From Fontibacter flavus (GTDB lineage: Bacteria > Bacteroidota > Bacteroidia > Cytophagales > Cyclobacteriaceae), in assembly GCF_042432905.1 (NCBI RefSeq), contig NZ_JBHLWI010000038.1, positions 62,001 through 126,000 on the forward strand: 64,000 nt of DNA, in the 5' to 3' direction. This document shows, piece after piece, positions 1-9,875 of this stretch (within the stretch, counting starts at the first letter, position 1; each line of letters starts with the position of its first letter). The position numbers were made by a program, and so were the translations under genes. The notes below the pieces were generated by a model. The model was not told where the DNA came from. It searched no databases and saw only the letters and a list, made by a program, of their open reading frames with translations.

Positions 1-226
1 AAATCTTGGATTTAGTAAATTCATTTAAGAAAATTCACTTCTCATCATTTTTTGGTTGCATTTGGTAGAATATTTTGAGTATTATACTTTTTTTACGAGT
101 ATTTAGTGTCAAATTTTATTTTTCAAATATTACATCTGTTATTTTGTATCTTTTGCAATATGTCATATGTTTAATTTCAGGGTTAGGAGCTCTGTTTGCT
201 GTTACTATTTTCAAGAAATTCAAATT

Positions 227-1219
227 ATGAGTAAATCAGAGGAAAAATCCCACATTGTTGTGGGAGTTGTAGGTGTATTCCTTGCATTGATTGTATTACT
301 TTTCTTCCAACCAATATCAAAGTTCTTATTCCATGTAGCTGAGAATTATTTCAGTTCGGATAAACATATTTTACCCAAGAACATTATCTATTTTCAGTTT
401 GCCACTGGTCTGATTATCGGGATTATAACTATTCTCTCTCTACTTTCATTTATAAATTTTTATGCCAAAGCTTTTGCGTTTCTGGCTCGGTTCATTGCTT
501 TTGATAAAGCAGGGGATTATTTCTTTACAGATGATATCAATCCCAATAAGTCTTATTCAAAATATGTGTTTTTTATTGGTGTAATCGTAGGTTTGTTCTT
601 GCATTTGGTTTACCTCGTGTTCGGGGAACCTGCACATGAAGGTATCATTGAGGAAGGGAGTTCTCTTTTATTTTTGTTTACTGGCCTCATCTTTTTGGGC
701 TCTGTCTTTCAATTGAAGAAAAAATATTTCACCAAAGCCATGTACCTTTCCCATTTATATACCTTGATTTTTCTTGCTTTCACTTTGTTGGTGATGTATG
801 GGGAAGAGATCAGTTGGAGACAAAGAATTCTTGAGATAGAGTCTACGGGTGTTTTTCAAGAATATAATTTCCAATCGGAAACCAATATCCATAATTTCTT
901 TAACCCTCTTTTCAAATTCCTTTATCCAATAGTCGGTATAGGCTCATTTGTCATTTTGTTTTTCCTTTGGTCCTTTTATATGCCTGAAAAAAGTTATTAC
1001 TACAAACTTTATGTCCCTCATAAAAGTCTTTTCTTCTTGATTTTCCTGATGGCCTGTGCCAGCTTTCATGGGGATAGTGAGATTTATGAGGAAATGTTGG
1101 CTGTATTTTTCTTTTTCTACAGTTTGAGAATTCTACTTTCCCTGAAAGGGTTTTCAAAAATCCATGAACCTAAACCTGGGTTTTCTTCATGGATCAAAAA
1201 GCAGGTAGGTATGGTATAA
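227..1219 (+). CDS. Polytopic membrane protein of unknown function
   Basis: Product of 330 residues with about eight hydrophobic segments, so an inner-membrane protein. Between the fifth and sixth segments is a conserved-looking loop (GEEISWRQR, then SETNIHN about 25 residues later). I recognise this pair of motifs from a widespread family of uncharacterised bacterial membrane proteins, but no function is known to me. The start at 227 (MSKSEEKS) is chosen over an upstream ATG at 167 because the extra 20 residues are Cys/Phe-rich and do not look like a natural leader. It stands alone upstream of a sulfatase on the same strand, 111 bp away. The acidic/aromatic loop could be a catalytic or ligand site, but that is speculation. 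Confidence 0.75.
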   Translation: MSKSEEKSHIVVGVVGVFLALIVLLFFQPISKFLFHVAENYFSSDKHILPKNIIYFQFATGLIIGIITILSLLSFINFYAKAFAFLARFIAFDKAGDYFFTDDINPNKSYSKYVFFIGVIVGLFLHLVYLVFGEPAHEGIIEEGSSLLFLFTGLIFLGSVFQLKKKYFTKAMYLSHLYTLIFLAFTLLVMYGEEISWRQRILEIESTGVFQEYNFQSETNIHNFFNPLFKFLYPIVGIGSFVILFFLWSFYMPEKSYYYKLYVPHKSLFFLIFLMACASFHGDSEIYEEMLAVFFFFYSLRILLSLKGFSKIHEPKPGFSSWIKKQVGMV

Positions 1220-1330
1220 ATCAAAGTTAAAAAACATCCATTTCTTGGACAGAAAATAGAATTTACATCAAAGGAACCATCAAATCGTTTATGTTTTTCT
1301 ATTTTAGCTGGCAATCAGACCTTTGCCACT

Positions 1331-3025
1331 ATGAAACTCTTCCGAAAGACACTTTGGTTCATTGTAACCCTCACTTTGATTTTATCCTGTGAAACTAAGC
1401 AGAGAGAGTCGCTTTCCTCCAAAAGACCCAATATCATTTTCATCATGTCCGATGATCATGCCTATCAGGCGATTTCTGCTTATGATAATCGGTTGATCCA
1501 AACCCCAAACATCGACAGATTGGCCGAAATGGGCATGCTCTTTACCAATGCCAGCGTGACCAATTCCATCTGTGCGCCGAGCAGGGCTACCATACTTACG
1601 GGTAAACATTCCCATCTCAACGGGAAAGTGGACAACCATTTTCAATTTGATACCACCAACATCACTTTTCCACAGATCCTGCAGCAAGCCGGGTACCAGA
1701 CCGCCATGTTCGGTAAACTGCATTTTGGCAATAATCCTAAAGGGTTTGACCAGTTTAAAATCCTTCCCGGTCAGGGAGCCTATTACAATCCGGAATTTAT
1801 CACTAAGTATGAGGGTAATATTACAGTGGATGGATATGTGACAGATATCATCACAGATATGACTTTGGATTGGCTGGAAAAAGAGCGTAAAGAAGAGCAG
1901 CCTTTCTTGCTAATGTACCTGCACAAAGCCCCTCATCGGTCCTGGCTGATGGCAGAACGTCATTTGGAGGAATTTACCAAGCGTACCTTCCCAGAGCCAG
2001 CTACGCTATTTGATGATTACAGTGGCAGAACTTCCCCTGCAGCAGAGGCGGAAATGAATATTTTGAAGCACATGAGCTGGGCAGGAGACCATAAAGTCTT
2101 TCCTGAGCTGATTGATGAATTAGGAATTCCGGAAATTGGATTTGACAAACCCAGATATGCTTATGAATACAGCCGCCTGAATTCATCACAGATGGAAAAT
2201 TTTCTGAATGCATACAGCAAAGTGAATAAGACATTTGCAAAGGCTTATCCCGACATGACCGAGAAAGACAAGATGCGTTGGAAATACCAGCGCTACATGC
2301 AGGATTACTTAGGGACCATTCAGGCAGTGGATGAAAATATGGGCAGGCTCCTGGATTATCTGGAAGCCAATGACCTTATGGAGAATACCATCATTGTCTA
2401 CACTTCCGACCAGGGATTTTATTTGGGTGAACATGGCTGGTTTGACAAGCGCTTTATCTATGACGAATCCTTCAAAACACCACTTTTGATTTCCTGGCCT
2501 GGAAAAGTGAAAGCAGGTTCAAGGTCAGACGAACTGGTCCAAAACCTGGATTTTGCACAGACTTTTTTAGAAGCTGCGGGAATTGAGGCTCCTTCGGATA
2601 TGCAAGGGGAGAGTCTAATTCCTGTTCTCACCGGACAGAATGAACAATGGGCCCGGGACGCGGTGTATTACCATTATTATGAATACCCTGCCGAACACAT
2701 GGTCAATAGGCATTATGCCATCGTGACCAAAGACTACAAATTGGTGCATTATTATTACGTGGAGGATCAGTGGGAATTGTTGGACAGGAATAAGGATCCC
2801 ATGGAGCTGAAAAACTTCTATGATGATCCAGCTTACGCCGAAATCAAAGCAGACCTTCACTTGAGACTGGATGCCCTCAGGGAAAAATACAAGGACAATA
2901 CCGATATCTCTCAGCGCTACATAGACCAATTCATGGATGATGCCCTAGATGGAAAAGTTTTTGGGATAAGCAAGGAAAAGGCCTATGAGATTATTCAGAG
3001 GCGGGAAAGGGGGACCGAGCGTTAA
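1331..3025 (+). CDS. Sulfatase (arylsulfatase-type), lipoprotein
   Basis: 564-residue formylglycine-dependent sulfatase expected to hydrolyse sulfate esters, typically on polysaccharides. The N-terminus has a lipoprotein signal with the lipobox Cys at residue 20 (TLILSC), so it is probably membrane-anchored in the periplasm or outer membrane. Metal-binding Asp residues lie in IMSDDHA (about 39-44). The sulfatase signature is SICAPSRATILTG, with Cys81 the residue converted to formylglycine. A second metal site is visible as YTSDQGFYLGEHGW, typical of the family. Length fits the family. A PhyH gene follows on the opposite strand; substrate cannot be inferred from the sequence. Confidence 0.93.
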   Translation: MKLFRKTLWFIVTLTLILSCETKQRESLSSKRPNIIFIMSDDHAYQAISAYDNRLIQTPNIDRLAEMGMLFTNASVTNSICAPSRATILTGKHSHLNGKVDNHFQFDTTNITFPQILQQAGYQTAMFGKLHFGNNPKGFDQFKILPGQGAYYNPEFITKYEGNITVDGYVTDIITDMTLDWLEKERKEEQPFLLMYLHKAPHRSWLMAERHLEEFTKRTFPEPATLFDDYSGRTSPAAEAEMNILKHMSWAGDHKVFPELIDELGIPEIGFDKPRYAYEYSRLNSSQMENFLNAYSKVNKTFAKAYPDMTEKDKMRWKYQRYMQDYLGTIQAVDENMGRLLDYLEANDLMENTIIVYTSDQGFYLGEHGWFDKRFIYDESFKTPLLISWPGKVKAGSRSDELVQNLDFAQTFLEAAGIEAPSDMQGESLIPVLTGQNEQWARDAVYYHYYEYPAEHMVNRHYAIVTKDYKLVHYYYVEDQWELLDRNKDPMELKNFYDDPAYAEIKADLHLRLDALREKYKDNTDISQRYIDQFMDDALDGKVFGISKEKAYEIIQRRERGTER

Positions 3026-3180
3026 AAATTAGTCCAGTTGACTAATTTAGCGAGGGGCCAGGATGTAGGGTGGGAATGTGAATAAGAGCCAAGTAAAAAG
3101 GCAAAAGTAAAAAGGGGGATGTCGAATGTCGGATTTCGGAATGAATAATCCTATCCTATTAAGCATTAGTTTCTGAATAA

Positions 3181-3238
3181 CCGAAAAGGCCTGAAGGGCC
3201 GCTCTGTTACAGCCCGAGGCAAAGTCCTGGGTAAAAAG
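3181..3238. repeat. Dispersed repeat, copy C (GGCCTGAAGGGCCG family)
   Basis: Noncoding stretch after the sulfatase containing GGCCTGAAGGGCCG, then an imperfect CAGCCC/CCTGGGTAAA block. The same arrangement occurs twice at 60645-60956 in this window, so this is a dispersed intergenic repeat. It lies between convergent genes. Internal complementarity (GGCCTGAAGGGCC) would allow a small hairpin. Function unknown. Confidence 0.7.
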
Positions 3239-3286
3239 TTCAAAGCACCAAAAATGTATCGTAATAGATTCCTGTATATTTATTCC

Positions 3287-4258
3287 TCACCACCTATCCA
3301 ATCCGAGCAATTTTCTACCCAAAGGGGATAAAACGGCTGTTTCATATCTGGTTTGTTCCCAGTTTCTAGGATCTCCAGGAAATGCATACCCGGTAGGGGC
3401 AGTTCTGTTTTTCCATGAGTTGATCCGCCATTCCCTGAGCAGTTCGTTTTCCTCCTCAGCGGGCACCATAGAGATATATTGTGCTATTCTGACTTTGTCG
3501 GAAAGGTTGGCACGGATGCCATGGGGCAGCAAGCTGTTGAAAATCAACAAATCACCTGCTTCAAGTTTGACCTTCACAATCTTGTCTTCCATACAGCTGA
3601 TATCAGGAAGGAATCTGTTTCGATCTGTTGGCTGGGTAAGTTTCCAGCTGTCATATTCCCGGTAAAGTTCAGGGATGCACTGAAATCCGCCCATGTTTTC
3701 ATCCATTTGGTCGGCCAATGCTAGTACACCCTGTACATTCTGAGGCTTGGTCTCGGGGTCATAATCCCAATGGATGAAAGCCTTGTATTCATGGCCGGGC
3801 CGGATTGGGAAATTTAAGTTGGCCCGATCAATGGTCACCCATAGCTTTTCTGTTCCCCAAATGTCCACAAAGGCATCATAGATTTTTGGCATTTGCCGGT
3901 TGTTCCAAAGATGCTGATGATTATACACCTCCACCATTCCGGTCCCTACCAATTCCTTCATTTCCATTTCGTTGTAGGGGTTTTTATACCAGGTATCTGG
4001 ATTGTTGGAATTCTTGTCTTCAAATTCCCATAAAAAGTCCGCAGTTGCTTTGACCTGTGCTTTGGGCACGGCATTTTTGATGATGATATAACCATTCTGA
4101 ATCCAAAATTGCCAATCTTCCTCACTGAGCATCCTTAAAGGCTTCCCGTTTGATCTGTCATTAAGGCGGTAAATGCCGTTGATGGCAGTGGTAGGGTTAC
4201 CAGGTAATTCATCAGCATTACCGATTTTATCCTTTGTATTTTCGTAACCTGTTTGCAT
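3287..4258 (-). CDS. Phytanoyl-CoA dioxygenase (PhyH) family protein
   Basis: 323-residue Fe(II)/2-oxoglutarate-dependent oxygenase-like protein. The early segment WQFWIQNGYIIIKNAVPK is the usual opening of PhyH proteins. The iron ligands are visible as the HxD in FIHWDYDPETK and the distal His in LLPHGIRANLS, the latter followed by an Arg that would bind 2-oxoglutarate. No signal peptide, so cytoplasmic. It is convergent with the sulfatase and separated from it by repeat-bearing DNA. Substrate unknown; the family hydroxylates many small molecules. Confidence 0.88.
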   Translation of the reverse strand: MQTGYENTKDKIGNADELPGNPTTAINGIYRLNDRSNGKPLRMLSEEDWQFWIQNGYIIIKNAVPKAQVKATADFLWEFEDKNSNNPDTWYKNPYNEMEMKELVGTGMVEVYNHQHLWNNRQMPKIYDAFVDIWGTEKLWVTIDRANLNFPIRPGHEYKAFIHWDYDPETKPQNVQGVLALADQMDENMGGFQCIPELYREYDSWKLTQPTDRNRFLPDISCMEDKIVKVKLEAGDLLIFNSLLPHGIRANLSDKVRIAQYISMVPAEEENELLREWRINSWKNRTAPTGYAFPGDPRNWEQTRYETAVLSPLGRKLLGLDRW

Positions 4259-4361
4259 AAGGCTTGACTGAACTGGTGATAAGACAAGGTAGTCATAATC
4301 AATGATTTGGCAAATAGGGTTTGCTTAAGGTTGGATAAATGTCAAACCTCCCTTTCTCATT

Positions 4362-4523
4362 TTATGGCATATCAATAAGCCCTCTTATGCGGAGCCAATG
4401 CTCAAAATCTTTGGTCCATTCCTCAGAACCAAGGGCTTTGCCTTGATACAGTTTGATACTGTTCTGAGCCTGTATCTGAAAAGTGGTTAATAATATAAGA
4501 AAGAGTAGAGAAATTGATTTCAT
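4362..4523 (-). pseudogene. Internally deleted alpha/beta hydrolase remnant
   Basis: A 53-codon frame encodes a good signal peptide (MKSISLLFLILLTTFQIQAQ), then IKLYQGKALGSEEW, which resembles the start of secreted Bacteroidota alpha/beta hydrolases or acetyl-xylan-esterase-like enzymes. It then runs straight into DFEHWLRIRGL, which resembles the extreme C-terminus of the same families (WxxRFxxWLxxxGL). The simplest reading is an in-frame internal deletion joining both ends of an esterase gene. The alternative is a genuine short secreted peptide. It lies between the PhyH gene and the sugar dehydrogenase, all on the minus strand. Confidence 0.45.
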
Positions 4524-4596
4524 GTTTTTTAAAGTTCAAAAATCCCCCGACTTAAGGAATTACAAGCCGGGGGGAAAGGATTATCATCAGAATGGG

Positions 4597-7425
4597 TTAA
4601 TCTTGAGAAATTTTATTGGAAAACTGGATTTCAGAAATACTCATCAGGATATCCTCCTTGCCTGCATCAGGGTTTCTGAAGATGAAGAATACATCCTGTA
4701 AACCGCTGGTATTATTGATTTTAATCTCGGCTTTCGGCGTATTTTCCCTTCTCCACTGGATGATGTTCACTCCAGCTGGCGGTCTTCTGAATCCTTGGTT
4801 CAAGGGTTCCATTTTTTGGGATTGACCGATGATTTGTCCATCAGGACTTCCCAGTCTTGCCTCGATATAACCTCCCACAGCTCCATTTCTTGGGCTGACA
4901 TTGACAAAGAGGTTGATGGCTTCCACCCCTGAAAGGTCAATGGATTTGAAACCTACATGGGATTGATCCCCCACCATAAAGAAATTGATGCTTGGGGTTG
5001 TCAAAAGGTTGACGCCTTTTCGGATTGCTGCAGATTGAGGGTCAACAAATGGGTTTTTAAGTGCCACATAGTCCACTCCACTGAGGGAAGCAATTTGACC
5101 GGCACCTTTGTCTATGTATGAAGCCCTTAACAGGAATCCACCCTGTCCATCTTCTCCCTCAGGAATTTCGGGTTTGATGCTGCCGCTTAGGGGCAAAGGC
5201 ATTACTGTAGGTTTCACTTCATTCATGCTGAGGATAAAATCCACCATTCTCTTGGCATCAGACTCACTGAGTTCGGGATGGGCGCTCATGCCATGATCTC
5301 CCCATACGCCACTACCCCCATTGAGGATTTTGTCCACCAGGTAATCAATATTACTGGCTGTTTTAGAATACTTTTCTGCTACCGCAATATAACTTGGACC
5401 TATGGACGATTTGTCATATTGGTGACAGGATTTGCAATCACTGCCTTCGATCAGGTTTTTACCAATATTCAAAATAGCCATGGTTTCAGCACCGCTTTGC
5501 TTGGAAGCTATCTCTATGGGGTCAAAGCCGGAAGGTACATAATCGAAGGTGATGGCTACTTCTTCTGCTTTGATTTTCCCCTCTTGGGTAGATCCGTCTT
5601 CCTTGTCTGAAACCGAGACGGAATATTGAATTTCAGGTTGGCCAAAATAGAATGTCCTGTTTCCTGAAAATTCAATTTTCACCTGTGGAGGCTCATTTCC
5701 TGCAAAAATCTGAAATCCTGCACTGTTTTGCTCGCCCTTGGTGTCTGTCACCGTTAAAGTGACCTGGTAAGTTCCTGCTTCCTGAAAATCAAAGGAAGGA
5801 TTCTTTTCTTTCAGGAGCTTTTGCACACCCTTATCAGAAACGATCTTCCATTCATATTTTAATTTCCCTTGGTCATAGGTATCATAATCCAAAGTGCCTT
5901 CAGAGGAAAGATTGGCTTTAAATGGAACAGCTCCGGCTTTTTTATCTGATGTGGCCTGTACCATTGGCTTACGGTTACCTCCATTGTATTCAATTTTGAC
6001 AATTCGGGAATTTGGATTGCCACGGAACCAGGCAGACCCATATTCCAAAATATAAAGCGCTCCATCCGGTCCGAAATCCATGTCAATCGCCGAACTGAAG
6101 GTTTCATTAGGCAGGAAACGCTCCATGGAAACATAGTCTCCATTATCATCCATGGTGACGGCCATTATCCAGCCTCGCATAAAGTCCACAATCAGCCATT
6201 TGCCTTCATAATAAGCCGGGAATACATGAGGAGCATCTTTTTTGAAATCTGCTTTTCTAAAAACAGGCCCCCCTGTGGCAGACCTGCCCGAACTTCCCAA
6301 CATGGGAAATTCTTCAGAAACGCCATAAGGATACCAGATCATGGCAGGAATGACCGGAGTTGGCAATTCCCTTAGACCTGTATTGTTCACAGATTCATTG
6401 ACTGGGTTGTTTACATCATAAGGCTCACCATAGGTGTTACTCTCGTAATCATGGCTGGTATAAGCTTGGTTATCCCCAATGAAATAAGGCCAACCGAAGA
6501 ATCCCGGTCCTTTGGCCTGATTGAATTCATCATAGCCTTTGGGACCCCAAATGGAGTCCGTAACTGCATCCGGCCCTACTTCTCCCCAATAGAGGTATCC
6601 TGTTTTACTGTCTAAAGTAGGTCTCCATGGGTTTCTATGTCCCATGGTGTAGATTTCCGGACGGGTTTTTTCCATACCGACTGGGAAAAGATTGCCTTCA
6701 GGAATGGTGTAAGTTCCATCAGGTTCAGGTTTGATCCTGAGGATTTTTCCTCTCAGGTCATAGGTATTGCTTGGAGCTCTTTGGTCATCTGAGTTTTCAT
6801 ACCCTGGTCTTTCATCCAGATTGGAGGTACCTTCTCTTGGATTGACGGTGTTGTTTCCGGTAGTCAGGTAAAGGTTTCCATCTTTGTCAAAAACCATTCC
6901 TCCGCCGGTATGGCAGCACTCTTCCCTTTGGGTAGGGACTTCGAGAAGAATTTTCTTGGATGCATCGATCAGTTCATTCCCCTTCAGTTCCCATCGCGCC
7001 AAAACATGTTTGGGGACATCAGGATCTGCATAATACATGTAAATCCAATGGTTTTTCTCGTAGTTGGGATCTGCGATCACCCCCATCAATCCTTCCTCCG
7101 CTTCTCTTACCACTCCTTCTTTGTTGGTGTATTTGGTGTTGACAGGAACAAAACCCACCTGAATCAATTCCCCGGAGTTTTCATCGAAAACTTTGACGGC
7201 TCCTTTTCTTTCTACAAAAAGAATCCTTCTTCCGGGGAGGAAGGTCATTTCCATGGGTTCATCCATTCCTTCTGTCAGGACTACCTTGGTAAATCGGTTG
7301 TCTTCGGGTTTTACGCTGGGATCATCCTGTTGCTTTTTACAGGAAAAAAGCAATACAGAAAAGAAGGAGAACATCAGGCATAGCCTGATAGTGAATTGTT
7401 TTATCATAGGTTTCATGGTATTCAT
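4597..7425 (-). CDS. PQQ-type glucose/sorbosone dehydrogenase fused to PKD and cytochrome c domains
   Basis: About 940 residues. A lipoprotein signal (FSVLLFSCKK) is followed by a six-bladed beta-propeller of the glucose/sorbosone dehydrogenase family (RFTKVVLTEGMDEP; GLMGVIADPNYEKN; REECCHTGGGM; MGHRNPWRPT). Next comes an Ig-like PKD segment (FKANLSSEGTLDYD), then a cytochrome c domain with haem motif CKSCH and probable Met ligand (GMSAHPEL). A C-terminal sugar-binding-like beta domain completes it. Expected to oxidise a sugar in the periplasm and pass electrons to the haem. The start is uncertain: 7425 (MNTMKP) avoids overlap with the upstream gene, 7416 is also possible, and 7464 would overlap. 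Eleven bases separate it from the sugar isomerase gene, so the two are probably one operon. Confidence 0.88.
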   Translation of the reverse strand: MNTMKPMIKQFTIRLCLMFSFFSVLLFSCKKQQDDPSVKPEDNRFTKVVLTEGMDEPMEMTFLPGRRILFVERKGAVKVFDENSGELIQVGFVPVNTKYTNKEGVVREAEEGLMGVIADPNYEKNHWIYMYYADPDVPKHVLARWELKGNELIDASKKILLEVPTQREECCHTGGGMVFDKDGNLYLTTGNNTVNPREGTSNLDERPGYENSDDQRAPSNTYDLRGKILRIKPEPDGTYTIPEGNLFPVGMEKTRPEIYTMGHRNPWRPTLDSKTGYLYWGEVGPDAVTDSIWGPKGYDEFNQAKGPGFFGWPYFIGDNQAYTSHDYESNTYGEPYDVNNPVNESVNNTGLRELPTPVIPAMIWYPYGVSEEFPMLGSSGRSATGGPVFRKADFKKDAPHVFPAYYEGKWLIVDFMRGWIMAVTMDDNGDYVSMERFLPNETFSSAIDMDFGPDGALYILEYGSAWFRGNPNSRIVKIEYNGGNRKPMVQATSDKKAGAVPFKANLSSEGTLDYDTYDQGKLKYEWKIVSDKGVQKLLKEKNPSFDFQEAGTYQVTLTVTDTKGEQNSAGFQIFAGNEPPQVKIEFSGNRTFYFGQPEIQYSVSVSDKEDGSTQEGKIKAEEVAITFDYVPSGFDPIEIASKQSGAETMAILNIGKNLIEGSDCKSCHQYDKSSIGPSYIAVAEKYSKTASNIDYLVDKILNGGSGVWGDHGMSAHPELSESDAKRMVDFILSMNEVKPTVMPLPLSGSIKPEIPEGEDGQGGFLLRASYIDKGAGQIASLSGVDYVALKNPFVDPQSAAIRKGVNLLTTPSINFFMVGDQSHVGFKSIDLSGVEAINLFVNVSPRNGAVGGYIEARLGSPDGQIIGQSQKMEPLNQGFRRPPAGVNIIQWRRENTPKAEIKINNTSGLQDVFFIFRNPDAGKEDILMSISEIQFSNKISQD

Positions 7426-7435
7426 TTCCGTTGAG

Positions 7436-8464
7436 TTATCCCAAAGCCTTTCTGCAGAATTCAAGGCATTTCTGAACCTCCTTTACGGCATCAGAAGATT
7501 GAGGGACTTGGTACTCCAGTTCAATGGTAGCGGGGAACTTATATTTTTGTTTGGAGATCATGGTTAGAATATCTTTTAACGGAGTATCACCAGTTCCCCA
7601 AGGAAGGTTTCCTTTACCGTTTTCCGGTTTCTGACGGTCTTTGATGTGCATACTTAGGATCCTGTAATGTTGCTTTTGGATCAGTTCCATCATATCCCTA
7701 TGGCCAGCAGCTACATAATGTCCTGCATCGAAGTTCAGCCCATTTTTTGGACTTTGCGCCAAAGCTTTATCCCAAAAAGTAAAAGTCTGTTGTTCATGTC
7801 CATGATATCCGATAGACATCTTGTGCTTTTCACCCATTTTACCTAGTATCATTGTATGGCCGTCATTGTCAGGATGTTCTAGCGTTACGTGAGAGGCTCC
7901 CAAAATTCTCGCCGTTTTCATGCCATAGGAGATTTCGAGTTCGGAGTTGTTCATGCCAAAAGCACTTGGTTTGAAAGCATAAATGCTAATCCCTTCATCT
8001 TTGAACATTTTCTTTACCTGCTCAAATTTCTTGTAATCAACTTTTGCCCTCCAATCCGATACCACTTTGGCATAGGCTTCAGAAGCTTGGCGGATTTCAG
8101 CCAATTCCTGCTGCTCATCTGAAGTCAGGTTTTCACCGTTTCTTTGTTTGAATCCTAATTGAAAACCCCTCATGCGGTTGAAAGTAGGGGAAGGCATCCC
8201 TGCAAAATATTCCACCGGTTCTCCCATCATTTCTACAGCACTGATTCCTGATTCCTTGATATAGCGGATATTTGCTTCAAGACTTTGGTCCTGCATGGAT
8301 CGATAGGAGTAGGTAATGCAACCGATCTGCACGCCATTGATCAGAGAGTTGGGTTTGTTGTAGGATTTGATGATGGCTGGAGCTCCCTGAAGCAAGGTAG
8401 GTGCTAAGGACAATCCGGCTGCACCCAGTAGGGAGGTCTTCAAAAATTCTCTTCTGTTTTTCAT
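7436..8464 (-). CDS. TAT-exported sugar phosphate isomerase/epimerase (xylose isomerase-like TIM barrel)
   Basis: 342 residues beginning MKNRREFLKTSLLGAAGLSL, a clear twin-arginine signal, which fixes the start at 8464 rather than an upstream ATG. The body has TIM-barrel isomerase features: IKESGISAVEMMGEP, the metal-ligand stretch VTLEHPDNDG, YHGHEQQTF, NFDAGHYVAAG and HIKDRQ. The family isomerises or epimerises sugars. Export suggests it works in the periplasm beside the sugar dehydrogenase encoded 11 bp downstream. Exact substrate unknown. Confidence 0.88.
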   Translation of the reverse strand: MKNRREFLKTSLLGAAGLSLAPTLLQGAPAIIKSYNKPNSLINGVQIGCITYSYRSMQDQSLEANIRYIKESGISAVEMMGEPVEYFAGMPSPTFNRMRGFQLGFKQRNGENLTSDEQQELAEIRQASEAYAKVVSDWRAKVDYKKFEQVKKMFKDEGISIYAFKPSAFGMNNSELEISYGMKTARILGASHVTLEHPDNDGHTMILGKMGEKHKMSIGYHGHEQQTFTFWDKALAQSPKNGLNFDAGHYVAAGHRDMMELIQKQHYRILSMHIKDRQKPENGKGNLPWGTGDTPLKDILTMISKQKYKFPATIELEYQVPQSSDAVKEVQKCLEFCRKALG

Positions 8465-8600
8465 GGTTATTGAGGTTAAATAAGTTTGAGCAAATTGGAT
8501 TAATATTAATTCTATATGTACGAATAACATAATGGAAATCGAACGAATGAGAAATCATCCATTTAACTGGTGAAAATCAGGTATAGATGAATGATGAATT

Positions 8601-9782
8601 TTAAAAATTTTCGGGTTTGATTTTCAGGTTTTTGATGAGGAAAAAATAGCAAAAGGCTAATAAAATTGCCTGGACTAAGAATGAAATCGGAAGGACTTCC
8701 CAGCCAAATGGGTCTGTGAGAAAACCTGAAACAGCCGGAAGTAAAGCTCCTCCGATCATGGCGGCTGAAATCTGGAAACCAATGATATTCGCAGCAAATT
8801 TTTCCCCATAAAGCTTGGGCACCAGAGCGATCATAGAGGGGAAAACAGGAGCGCATGAAAAACCGATCAGAAAAACACCTGTAAAGCTCATCAAATTGGA
8901 CAAGTCTATAAGGAATGCGGTTGCCCCAAAAATAATCCCTACCATTGCCAATTGCAGGACCTTAACAGTGCTGGTCCTTTTGAGGATGAATCCGAACAAA
9001 ATCCTTCCTAAGGTCAGACTGCCCCAAAATGTACTTACCCATAAGCCTGCCGATGATTCCAATATACTCCTGGATTGGGTGATTAGTGTAAATAACCATT
9101 GTCCGACACTTACCTCCAAACCAGTGTAAACGAAAAAAATCAAGATACTTAACCAAACCATGGGTTTTTGTAGTGTCAACCGATAAGAAATATTCTCCTG
9201 TTTGACTTCTGTTTTGTCCTCTTTTACAGCCCACATTTTGGAGGTAAGTAAAAACAGGATGCCAAGGGAAATCTGGATAGATCCCACAAAGAAATAGCCC
9301 GATTGCCAGGTATGTCCCATGGTAAACAACCAGGTCAGGATCAGAGGACCTGAGGTAGCACCTATTCCATAAAAAGCATGCAGCCAATTGACCACACTCG
9401 GACTGAATTTGGCTGAAGCAAAAATATTGAGGGAGGTATCTATGGCTCCTCCTCCTGATCCCAAAAAGTAGGATGACAATATCAGGAAAATCCATTGATT
9501 GGAAACAGCAAATCCGAAAAGGCTAACTCCTGTAAAAAAGCAACTTAAAGCCAATAGCCAGCCCAAGCTAATCTTGGACATGATTTTACTGTTTGTCAAA
9601 CTGGAACTCAGGTATCCGGCCACAAAAAACATCAATAACACCCCTAAATTATCGAGCGGAATATCCAACTTCTCGCTAATAAAAGGCCATGCAATTCCCA
9701 ATAAACCATCTGGTAGTCCCAAGCTTATAAAGGCAATAAAGGATATCAGAATAAGGAATCTGAGTCTGAAGGATGTGGTCAT
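8601..9782 (-). CDS. MFS transporter (sugar/fucose permease-like)
   Basis: About 393 residues with 12 hydrophobic segments typical of the major facilitator superfamily. It opens RFLILISFIAFISLGLPDG, and the GLPDGLLGIAWPFI stretch occurs in Bacteroidota sugar permeases of the FucP-like group. Mid-protein there is the usual cytoplasmic loop (KTEVKQENISYRLTLQKP). The start could be 9782 (MTTSFR) or 9800. Its location behind a sugar dehydrogenase/isomerase pair on the same strand suggests uptake of a sugar or its oxidised product, which is inference from context. Confidence 0.85.
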   Translation of the reverse strand: MTTSFRLRFLILISFIAFISLGLPDGLLGIAWPFISEKLDIPLDNLGVLLMFFVAGYLSSSLTNSKIMSKISLGWLLALSCFFTGVSLFGFAVSNQWIFLILSSYFLGSGGGAIDTSLNIFASAKFSPSVVNWLHAFYGIGATSGPLILTWLFTMGHTWQSGYFFVGSIQISLGILFLLTSKMWAVKEDKTEVKQENISYRLTLQKPMVWLSILIFFVYTGLEVSVGQWLFTLITQSRSILESSAGLWVSTFWGSLTLGRILFGFILKRTSTVKVLQLAMVGIIFGATAFLIDLSNLMSFTGVFLIGFSCAPVFPSMIALVPKLYGEKFAANIIGFQISAAMIGGALLPAVSGFLTDPFGWEVLPISFLVQAILLAFCYFFLIKNLKIKPENF

Positions 9783-9875
9783 AGGTTGAAAAGTAAACAT
9801 TTTTGGTGTTTACTTGAAAGAAATAGGATTGATTAGGAGAAAATGACGTTCTTTTACTGAACAAAGAAGAAGGAA

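Noticed and set aside
4597..7425. Several antisense frames over 150 codons or shorter within the sugar dehydrogenase
   Set aside because: They lie opposite a continuous multi-domain gene and carry no motifs.
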